A stretch of DNA of 64,000 nt from Gymnothorax reevesii (Eukaryota > Chordata > Actinopteri > Anguilliformes > Muraenidae), in assembly GCA_029721435.1 (NCBI GenBank), contig CM056584.1, forward strand, positions 13,787,739 through 13,851,738, in the 5' to 3' direction. The position numbers and the translations under genes are program-made. The notes under the pieces were generated by a model. That model had not been told where the DNA came from. It did not search any database and saw only the letters and a program-made list of their open reading frames with translations. Shown here one piece after another: positions 31,499 to 43,400 of this stretch (positions within the stretch are counted from its first letter, which is position 1; each line of letters begins with the position of its first letter).

Positions 31499-34400
31499 CT
31501 GATCACAGATAAAAAACACAGGTTAGTGCAACAAACTCTTCTCAACTCACCCTGTGGCTGCAATCTGAATTAACTGAAGAGAAGGCACTGGGCACAGGGT
31601 GGCTCATTCCATGAAGGCACCATGCCACAGTTCATGGAGCAGCTCCACAAACTTCAATTTTTGTCGCATAGACGTTGTCGCATAGTCGTAGCCGTGCAGT
31701 CGAGCGCCAGTAAATGCAGCTTCAGAGGGACATTCACATGTCTGATCATGGACCTGCATGTGTAGGAGGGCGGAACCAGATTGCACATAATTTTTTTGAA
31801 TTTTTAATTCAATGGGACTGGACTGTAGGTTTGCCAACTGAGGCTGGCAGCTCAACAAAGTTCAACCGGCTCATTATAATTTCCCAGAGAGAGTACATCA
31901 CATCATTTCTGCATAGTGCCCCCTGCTGGGCAAGTGGTAATGTGCTCCCCCCCAAAATAAATAAATTAATGAATGAATGAATAAATAAATAAATAAATAA
32001 ATATTCTCCACACAAAAGGGCTTCCACTGACTCCACTCAATGCAACTTAAGCTCTAATCTGCAGTGTGAAAAGAGACAGCTGGTGACATCACATGGTTAG
32101 GAGAAGTGCAGATTATATATTTAAGGAGAAAAGCACTCAGAGAGCGCAGACCTCCGCCAGGGGGCAGCAAAACCCAAAAGCACGGCAATTGGAACTCCGG
32201 CCCATTGGAAAGACTTGAAATCTTGAACTTTGGCGTATATCTCAGCTGTACTTTGGCCTAGAAATGCCAAAATTGAATCACCTCTTCCTTGACTTAATAT
32301 CCACCATCTCTTAAAATTTCATCAAGATCGGTGCATTACTTATCGAGTTATCTTGCTAAAAAACAAACAAACAAACGCTGCCAAAAACATAACCTCCTTG
32401 GCGGAGGTAATAATAAGTCTTCATTTCAGACACTAGGTCCATAGAACATATAGAGACAATATAAGAAAGGTACAATAATAAGATGTCAAGTACACAAATA
32501 CTAGATTAGATAAAATTGGCTGTACACGTTTCAGAAGCAAGATCAGTAAAACAGTCTGATCATGTCAAGTGTCAATATAAGAGTCTGTTCCAGTGTTTGA
32601 ACAGGCTGCAAACTTCTTTATTAGCATATTAGCTCTGATACAGAGTGTTCAATGTTGTCACATTACATCATCATTATCATTTAAGGAATTATCATTATCA
32701 TTATCATTTAAGGTATTATCATTTAAGGTACGCCATTCGGCGTTCCGGGGGATATTATGTTTTTGGTCCGGCCACCGCCGCCGCTGCCACACTACGTGTT
32801 AACGCGATAACTTCAGTAATATTTCAATTACAAATTCCAAATTTTGCACATAAGTAAGTATCATAAAGAGGAAGAACAGATTTGATTTTGGACAATTTGC
32901 AATTTCTAGATTGGCCACCAGGGGCCAAAAACTGAAAAAAAAAATCACTGTTTTTATCATATCTCTGAAAATATTTGTCCGATTGACCTCAAATCAAGTG
33001 CAAATGAAAGGTCATGACCTGAGGATGTGTCCCACGATGACATTACACCTGTTAGGTTCAAAATTTTGACACAAGGTGGAGCTTTGTTACATAAAATTCA
33101 CCATTTTTGCTATATCTTTGGAACTATTTCTCCAATTGACATGAAACTTTGTGCAACTGCAAGGTCATGACCTCACAACATGTCACATGATGACATCATA
33201 CCTGTATGGTTCAATATTTTGCCACCAGGTGGCGCTTTGTGATAGAAAATTACCATTTTGGCCATATCTTTAGAACCATTTGACCGATTGAGCTTGAGAT
33301 TGAAATTAAGTTCAAATGAAAGTCTATTCAAGGTCTATTCAAGGATTGGGGAATTGGAGGATTGGGGGCGTTCGGGGATGTACCCCCAGTCGTCGCCTCT
33401 GACGGCATAAGCCTAGTTTACAATATGTCCTAAATATGTATGAGTAGACACATATCCAAGCTTTTGGTTACACAGATAGAAATCAGGTAGGGTGTCAAAT
33501 TTCTCATTCCTAGACTCAAATAACATGTATTCAGAATTTTTAGGGTTGTGCATGATGTCATGATCACTTGCATAATCTCGGCATTTATACAGTAGTTGTT
33601 GCAGCGGTATAGCTGAAGGAGCAATAATACTCATATCGTCTGCAAAACTTAAGTTATTTACTGAGACATTATCGAATTTACAACCCTCATGTGCCTCATT
33701 GAGCCTCTTAGTTAGATCATCCATGTATAAATTAAATAGGAAAGGGGACATAACTCCTCCCTGACGAACACCATTAGATACTTGGAAAGTGGATGACATA
33801 GAGGCACCCCATCATACACTGAACAATTGTTTATCATATCAGTCAGCTAATAAGCGAACCAAGTAATGTGGTACACCTCGATTAATCAGTTTGTTATATG
33901 GTGACCAATGATGAACACGATCAAATGCCTTCCGAGCATCAAGATAGCAAACAAATACAGGACTACCATTAACCATATAATGTCTAACAATTTCTTTGAA
34001 TACAAACAAGCACATATCAGAAGAGTGAGATTTCTTGAACCCAAATTGATTGTCAGCACAAGATACTTTTTACACAACGTTTACGCATGACCCTTTCCGA
34101 AATTTTAGATATCATGGTAGCTAGTGCTATTGGACGATAATTGTCAGGACTTGAGAGATCTCCAGATTTAGTTTTTGACAATAGGTACAATGATAACTTC
34201 AGCGAGCTGAGTTGACACACAGCCATGAGTAAGCATGCCATTCAACAACAAGGAAAGTAATACACAAATCTGAGAATCGACATGTTTAAAATGCTCTGCT
34301 GTTAGTCTATAAACACCACCTGATTTACCAGATTTCAGATCCTGGATGATATTTTGAATCTCTAAGGTCTATATGTAGGCCACAAAGGAAAAACGATCAG

Positions 34401-37400
34401 AGTCCAAATTTTGAATTTTGTTAGATTTTATATATTATTGCAATATTTTATACACTGCATTTTAACATTTTTTCATATTTTTTCAATGCTTCGTTTCGAA
34501 GATCGTTTTGAATTTTTAATTCATCATTTCTCCACAACATGAAAATGTGACTGATCATTTTTCCATTGAGGTCATATATACAACCCCAAATTCCTAGATA
34601 GTTGGGACAAAGTGTAAATTGTGAATAAAATTAAAACACAATGACTTTCAAATCACACCAGCCAGTATTTTATTCACAAGAGAACAAAGATAATAAAGCA
34701 AATGTTGAAACTGAGAAATTTTAGAATTTTGTCCACAAAATGAGCCCATTTCAAATTTGAAGGCTGCTACAGGTCTCAAAAAAGTTGGGATAGGGGCCTG
34801 TTTACCATGGTGTAGCATCCCCTCTTCTTTTCAACACAGAGTGGAGGCATCAGGGCATTGAGGAGACAAGTTTCTTGAGCTTAGCCACTGGAATTAGATC
34901 CCACTCTTGTTTAATTCAGGCTTCCAGCTGCTGGAGAGTTTAGGGTCTCCTTTGACGGACTTTTTGTTTAATTATGCGCCAAATGTTCTCAATCAGCGAA
35001 AGATCAGGGCTGCAGGCAGGCCAGTTCAGCACACAGACTCTTCTACTACAAAGCCATGCTGTTGTAATAGCTGCAGTATATGATTTTGCATTGTCCTACT
35101 GAAATACACCAAGCCTTCCTTGGAATAGATGTCATCTGGAGGGGAGCATATGTTTCTCAAAAACGTTTATCTACCTTTCAGCATCCATGGTGCTTTTTAA
35201 AACATGCAAGTGTACCACACCACATGCACTAATGCATCCTCATACCATCAGAGATGCTGGCTTTTGAATTGAATGCTGATAACAGGAGGACACGACGCCC
35301 ATGATTTCTAACAAGAATGTCAAATTTGGACTCGTCTGACCATAGGACACTGCCACTTTGCTAAAGTCAATTTTAAATGAGCCTTGGCCCACAGAACACA
35401 GCGGCGCTTCTGGATCATGCTCAACAATGGCTTCCTTTTTGCATGATAGAGTTTTAGGTGGCATCTGTGGATAGCACGGCGGACTGTGTTTACTGACAGT
35501 GGTTTCTTGAAGTACTCCTGGGCCTATTTAGTAATGTCGACGACAGAATCATGCCGGTGAGTGATGCAGTGGCATCTGAGGGCCCGAAGATCATGGGCAT
35601 CAGGTAACAGTCTTCGGCCTCGTCCCTTATGAACAGAGATTATTCCAATTTCTCTGAGTCTTTTGATGATGTTATGCACTGTTGATGATGAAACCTTCAA
35701 AGCCTTGGTAATTTGATGTTGAGGAGCATTGTTTTTAAAGTATTCCATAATTTTTTTATACAAACCTTCTCAGATTTGAGAGTCTCTGGCCATCTTTACT
35801 TCTGAGAGACTCAGCCTCTCTAAGACATCCCTTTTATAGCCAATCATGTTACACACCGTATGCCAGTTAACTTAATTACTTGTGAAATGTTCTTTCAGCT
35901 GATTCTCCATATTAATTGCTTTATCAGGCCTTTTTTGTTTGTGTCCCAACTTTTTTGAGACCTGTTGCAGCCAGAAGATTTGAAATAAGCTCATTTTGTG
36001 GATAAAAATGTAAAATGTCTCAGTTTCAACATTTGAAATGTTACCTATGCTCTATTGTGAATAAAATACCGGCTGGTGTGATTTGAAAGTCATTGCATTT
36101 TGATTTTATTCACAATTATCACTTTGTGCCAACTATTTTGGAATTGGGGTTGTATGGTTAAAAATCAGCAGTGGGATTCAATGGGCATGTCTAAGCTCAG
36201 TTATTAGGGTGGGACATGGATAGGCCCCACCCCAGATTTGGAGTCAAGTGTAAAAAAAAAAATAAAACACACAGGGATGGAAATCAGACCCAAGTCTACA
36301 GCATGATCACCATACGATATGCGTGCGGCAGTCAGGACCATGCAACAGCAGCATGCTAATTCCCTGCTGCATCCAACCACTTCTAGAAGCAAGTGAATCC
36401 ATTTTAACCACAACCCATGTAGATTATCACTGTCATCTGCCCAATACTCACATTCTCAATCTGCTCCTGCAGAAGAGCAATGATTTTTCTCTGTCCGTCC
36501 ACAACCTGGGTGTGGAAGTAAGTGATGATTCTGAAAGACAGGAGGCCTAAACAGTAAGGCTAATAAAGTATTTTAATCACCTCCATAAGGACTTCCATGC
36601 AATGAATGACATTGGATGCAAGTGGGCAGGGTGATCTGAGAGCTGGGTACTTACAGGAATATCCCAGCCAGGACAAATAAAAAGATGGGTTTCTCAACCA
36701 GGTAAACATGAACCCAACTGAGCCATGCCAAGTTGGGGTTTGCCCTCGCCACTTCTGCAATCCAGCTCTTCCCAGACATGACCATGGATGGGAGGCCCTT
36801 GAAGGGTCCGCAGTCAACTGATGGCTTTAACCTGGTGCAGGGGTGGGGAATGGTTAGGAGGGGAAGGGTGAGGTGGAGGCCCGAGGGCAAAGAGGGCTGG
36901 TGATAATTCATAACCCTCTGCTGCTGATTTCCAAGTCAGGTGTTAGCTTGCAATTCTGGGCCCAGTGGCAGTCCATTGGCAGTAACAAAGGCCTTCAGAA
37001 ACCTCGCCCCTCAACGCTCATTAAAATCAAACCTCTCGCAGTTTACTTTTCCCAATCAGGAACAGTTTTCCAGACTACCAGCAACAGTGCAATTTTTTTA
37101 AGAGCATTGTTATCTATTGTGCCACAAAATTATGAGATGTTTTCTACCAAACCAAAAAGACAACGTAAAATTATGATGATGTCTTCATAATTTCTGTGCT
37201 CTTGTAGCTCAAGAAACAGCGCAGAATTGCTTTGTTTCCAAGGCTCACTAAGCATTTAGCCACGAGAATCTGTTTCATATTCTGAAAGTGGTCGTGCTAA
37301 AGGGCGTTGTTAGGTACGCTGCACAGCTGAGTCATGGCAAAAATAATTGCTGCAAAGTCAGCGCAAGTTTAAAATTTTTTGTTTTTATGTTGCCATGCTT

Positions 37401-40400
37401 ACAATGCCATATCAATTTCACAAATGAAGGCAATTGGCATCCAGTTTTTGCATCATCATTTCTCATTTTAGGCCATGGATTGTTCTCGGTTGTTCAGTCG
37501 ACAAATTGTGGGATTGTTAATTAGGCGAACTTGAATTAGAACAGCTTGAGCACAATCGAGCGGTAAAGGGTGAGGTGAATGAAGGCCTTCAGAACATCTG
37601 ATGGCACGCCGCTGTTTGGGCCTCATGATGAAATGCCCAGAGCTGAATTCTAACTGGAATTTTTGTGGGGCCTTACAATCTGTAAATCCATGGGAGATGA
37701 AAGCCCTAAACACTGTGACCACGCACATCTTTCAGTTTCATCCCACAGCCCAGGTTACTAGTGATGGCTACTTGGGTGAACAAAGAGAAGGCTAGAAAAA
37801 TTGCTTTTTCATATTTTCCTTCATTGTGAAGTTTTCCAATGATTGGAATAGTCCATTAGCAGTTCAACGTGCACCGTCCTTCCTTATGCAGTACTGCAGC
37901 TACTAACTGGTGACTCAACTCATGATAAGGTCTTACTTACTTTACAAAAAAGATAAACTACCTGCAAACTTCCACAATTCCTTTCAAAAAGATAAACTAC
38001 ACCGCTAACTTTCACGGTTGCTTTCGGTGAATGCTTTCTCAAAGAAAATGAAGATGAGCTTCAAGGACCCACAATGATGACTGATTGAAATGCAATTTTG
38101 CATTGAAATGCCGTGTTTTATTTCTCTTCTTATCTTAGAGGACAACTGGCCTCACCTGATGGTGATCAGTGTTTTCCAACATCACATAATATTAGTAATT
38201 CAAAGAGATGATTTTAAACAGGTCAACACAAATTACAAGCTTAAAGGTATGTTCTCACCTTCCCAACTTTCAGCACACCAGCCACCACAGCTGCTCATGA
38301 GTACTGTGGCACAGATATTACACCCCTGTGTTGCACCTTCGTGATGTGCATGTCTATACAAAACATGTCTACAACAGCTGGGCCAGGTCACACGGTAACC
38401 GAGTTACAAAATTGGTGTATGTTGTATCATAGCTCCAAACATAAGCAAGACAGAGTTACAATTTAAATGGCTTTGTGCAGGTCTTCCCTAGTACTTCAAA
38501 TAAAAAAATAGCTAATTTTGCTCCTTTGATTTATTATAGGTGAAATCGGCAAAAAACTGGTCATTAACGAAGTTACAAATTTGGTTATTTTGTTAATTTG
38601 ATTTATTTTGGGTGAAAATGGCAAAAAAAACTTGTCGGTAACGGAGTTGTTTGTAACTCCGTTACAGACCAGTTTTTTGCCGTTTTCACCCAAAATTAAT
38701 CAAATGAAAAAAAAAAACTAGCTATTTTGTCGTATGAAGTACTAGGGAAGACCTATACAGAGCCATTTAAATTGTAACTCCTTCTTACTTAGTTTTGGAT
38801 CTATGATACAAAATACACCAATTTTGTAACTCCGTTACTGCGTGACCTGGCCCTTGTGTATTTATGTGCTAAGTTACGGGGGTCTCACATCCATATGGAG
38901 TAGGCGACGGCCACAGACGCCCCCATAAAAGAAGGAAAGCACAGCAGGGAGATGAAGAAGGTGGTCATCTGACTTGCCCTCCACAGCCTCCTTGGAGCTT
39001 GGCAGTTCATCATCAAGCTGGTCTGAGAGGGAGCATGGGAAATGGAGTAACAGCAAAGTCTCTCTCAGGAAGAGCACAACCCCTGCAACAACACTGGTGA
39101 CCCAGTCCCAGACCTAGTTAGTTGAGCCCCCGAAGGGGTTTCGCGAGACTATTGTAATCACTTCGTGTGTCTGTGTGTGTGTCTGTCCGGACTGATATCT
39201 CTGGAACCGCGAGGCCGATTGCCTTCATATTACACAGGCGGGTTCCTTGTGAGAGTCTTTCGGCATGACATAAATTTGAAGGTCATAGGTCAAAGGTCAA
39301 GGTCAAGGTCAAGGTCAAGATCATCATGTTGGCGGATAACTATGGGCGAGACTGAATTCTCTGAATGCTTGTTATCTGTTGGAGTCAGTGGTGGGAACTA
39401 CCTTTTTCATATAGAACAGCAGCAGCAGCTTGATGATCTGCACGGCAGGAAGTAGCGGACTGTAGAGCAGACCCAGCCTGGATGGGAGAGTTGGACACAA
39501 TGAACCTCAAAGCTCCCTTTCTGAACAATCCTACTCACACACAGCAGGTACTTCAATACTCCCTGTTGGTCAGTTTAAATTGGGAGAATGTTAGTTGATT
39601 CACTACGAGCAGCTACACTGCAGTGCAGTCAAAGAAGGAAGGGGTGTGGCCAACTTCCTGCTGAACAGAGACAGAGTCTGGGCAGAAATAGGAGAGGGAT
39701 GGGGTCTAGTATGCAGATTAAGCTGGTTACCAGGTCAAAGTCTGGCCGTAGATTAGCTCCAGCACATTGCGAGCAATGTCGAAAACCGGCATCCTCTTCC
39801 TCCTCAGAACTCTCTGTGAAAACAGTCTGAAGGAAGAAGTTAGAAAAACACAAATGGAGCAAAAGAGGGGGTAAGACAGACAGACAGACAGACAGACAGA
39901 TAGATAGATAGATAGATAGATAGATAGTTAGATAGATGGCGAGAGAGACTTAAGTCATAAAGTTAGAACACCTTGACTAGCCAATAGAGAAAACGGAGGG
40001 GGGAGAGAAGATTCATGCTTACTTCCACAGGAATTCCCCAAATAGCGTATCCAGTATAGTGAATATGAAGTCCATCAGCAGGAAACGATACAACTCCTGC
40101 CCCACATAGCTCTCCCAGCACTGTAATCACATGCACACACGTAAGATATGCCATACAAGCCAGCTCAATACAGACTGGCCTTCACAACAAGTATTAGATA
40201 TCACAAAGACTTTTTTTTTTTCTTAATACACCTTTTCTGTAATGGCCAATGAAACAAAAATCAACAAGGCTCTTATTGTCTTTGAAAACATATTTGCTTT
40301 GAAAATAAGGTAAAAAAAATACTGGCAACTACTTCGTTCCTGTAGGAGGCTTCAGGCAATCTGAAAACCTGGGCTGAGAGTGTCTCAACCATGAGACACA

Positions 40401-43400
40401 CAAAATGAGCAGTTGTGTGAACTGGAGAGAGAACCGAACTGGCCAAGTCAGGCGAGCCAGACACTAAGGCAGCCGGTCACTTACACGTAGACTGAGGCTC
40501 TGTGGGTCAGTTGCGATCTTTCCCAGCCAATGGTAACAGAGCATTCCCAAAACACTCACTTTCAGCAGTAAGTTCCTGTAAAAACAAAGTATCATGATTG
40601 GACACAGACTCCAACTGACCCAAGCTGAGACTGAGGTAGCCAAAAACTGAACTCCCTATATGGAGGATCTTGGATCAATAGAATTTAACAAAAAGTCTTG
40701 CAGAAAGAAAATTCTAGAATGTGGCAGTAATCATCCTCCTCCTCCCAAGATATGGGGTTGAAAATGCTCTATTACAGGGCGTTTCAGAAAGATGGACCCA
40801 ATTTCAAAGCAGTATATTTCTTCATCAGGTCCATCTTTTTCATACATCCTGTATAATGGAGAATATAAGCAGTCAAGGTCTATGAAAACTCACCTCTTCA
40901 AACAAATACAATGCGCATAAGCGGAAAAATGCATGCGTTACAACAGCAAAGTCAGAAAAAGCCTTTCATTCAGAGGGTTTTCAGCCAGAATAATCAAGGC
41001 CCAATTACCAGAGAGAAATTCAAACACAAAGAAAACATTATCAGAGTGCAGGTTCTGTGATTGTGATGTCTACCTGAAGATGGCAACATAGGCGCGAACA
41101 CTGGGAGAATCATACTCCTCCATCCAGGCCACAGTGTTAAAGAACCCAGGCAGCAGAATGTTGATACAGGACACAACTACGGGTAAGGCCAGCAGACAGG
41201 CCTCATCTTTAAGGGACGGTGAATTTTCTGAGCTTATTTTTTGACGGCGTTGATGGTCCTGCAAGAAATTTGATAACCTATCAAGCTGTAGCATTTCTTG
41301 CATAACTTCTTACCAAAATGCAATTCCAGAATTCAAAAATATTACTTTATATTAATAGCACGGATTAAAAATTGGCATACAAGGGCAGGGTAATTGTTAT
41401 TTTGACTGCAACAAGGATGGCATCTGGATGACAGATTTCCACAATCTCCAGAGAAAGGGCCCCACACTTCCCGTCAATCAAGTGCAGAACACTATGACCA
41501 TAAATGCACCTCTGGCACAAGGCAATTATGTATTTTCAGTCGATCAATTTGAATGCACGTAGGCTACAGTGCACAAAAATTACCGTTCCAAACTGAGGTG
41601 GTAGAATCAAATTAAAAAAAAAAAACTATTAAAGAGTTTTGCTTAATGTCGTGACTGACCTGTTTTGGGTACTCTTTAACCATGCCCTTATATATTCCTG
41701 TGGTAGGGTGAAGCTAGCTGTTAAAAATGGTGCACAGGCTCCACGGTTAAGTTACATTATTTTGAAATGTCAAATGCATAGAACAAACAATACAATCATG
41801 ATGTGTGAACTGAATTAATACCTTTAATTATGGACACATCATTATATTTGTCGGCACCTTCTACTGAAATTAGATATACAGCGAGCTTTAGTTTAGACAG
41901 TGGTTCTGGCAAGTTAAAAGCGGACTGCCTTACATTTCTGAAAAGTAACAAATATCACATTGCTCAACCTCATTTAAATGACATTCCCGCGGGGGCCATC
42001 ATATTTACATGGATAATGCCCCCTGAAAAATAAACATGCACATGATATTCATCTCCCCTCTCATGTGCGGGTAGAAAATTACCAGTTCGTGGACGCAGCT
42101 AGAAGAAAATAGGAATAGACAACAATTGGTCTGAGTGCTTATCATTAGAGTGCGCATGCAAAAAAAAAAAAAAAAATCAGGCCTTCAGGGTCAAATTTAA
42201 GGAAACCCTTACATACCCCCAAAACACATGCACACATGCATGAGTACAGACACAACAACATAATAAAATCAGCAAACAAGTTACTATCATTTCTCACAAT
42301 GGCCTAGAGACACACTCCCACTCACAGCCATTCGACCCAGTTGGCTGCAGTTCAGCAGGCTTGGCCTGATCAAGTCATATTTAGATCACGAGGCAGCCAA
42401 CGCAATGACAATGAGGTATAACGTAACCCATTCACCTGAAAGAGGACGCGGCTGCACAACACGTAAACGGCAGTTTTTTTTTAAATTTGCGTTCATCCGG
42501 CCTTAACCAAGGCCAAACACTTTCACGCAGCGAGACGCAGGCCTTCTGTATAGGTGACTGCCAAAAAGAGGGCTTTGCTAATGATGCTGGTCACTATGAC
42601 CTGTACTGAAGCTACAGCAACAGGCCAAACTTAATTTTCAAAAATAGCAACAACTTCATCTTTTTTAATTGGAATCACATGATACATAACAAATCTTATT
42701 GTTTTGTGTGACCCCCGTGACCTTTCCTGTAGCACTACCATCAGGTCAAACTTAACATTTCCAAATGCGACAACTCAAGCAGGTGTACTGGGGGTCAAGT
42801 CATCCTTCTTGTGATCATTTCTGTGGCACAGACAAGGGCTGTAATTGATGTTGGTCACCCTATGACCCTTCCTGTAGCACCTCTGTCAAGCCAAACTATT
42901 GATATTTCAACACTGCAATAACTAGAAGAGCTTAAATAGGAATCACATCAAATCAGCTTTCAACATTCCAGATGCACAGGGGAAGAATTTATTGATTGCC
43001 GATGCTCTGTAATGTTTCCTGTAGGGCCACACCTTAGTCACATTTAAAATTAGCAAATTCAGTTACTGGCACAGTTTTGATTGGAATCAAGTAAAATACT
43101 TTGGGTGATTGTTTCTGGAGCATACAGAAGGAGTGTTATTTATATTGGTCATCCTATGACCAAAATTTGCAATGAGTTTTCCTATAGCCCCAACTAGTTG
43201 TCCTGTTGATTTGCAGGACCCTTCACCCTTCCCTGTTGCACATCCACAAGGCTAAACTGTGAACTTTGTCTATGAGGCGAATGCTGTCGTTTTGGGGATA
43301 CAGTTAATCCTGTTGTCATCCACCAACAGCAATTTTCCTAGTTTGAGACCTATTCCATTCAGAATGTATGGTTCCAGTCAAAAGTGTGGAGACAATTTAC

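Noticed and set aside
38380..38853. CRISPR-like or bacterial inverted-repeat origin
   Set aside because: A single large palindrome in an intron of a vertebrate gene; no spaced short repeats.
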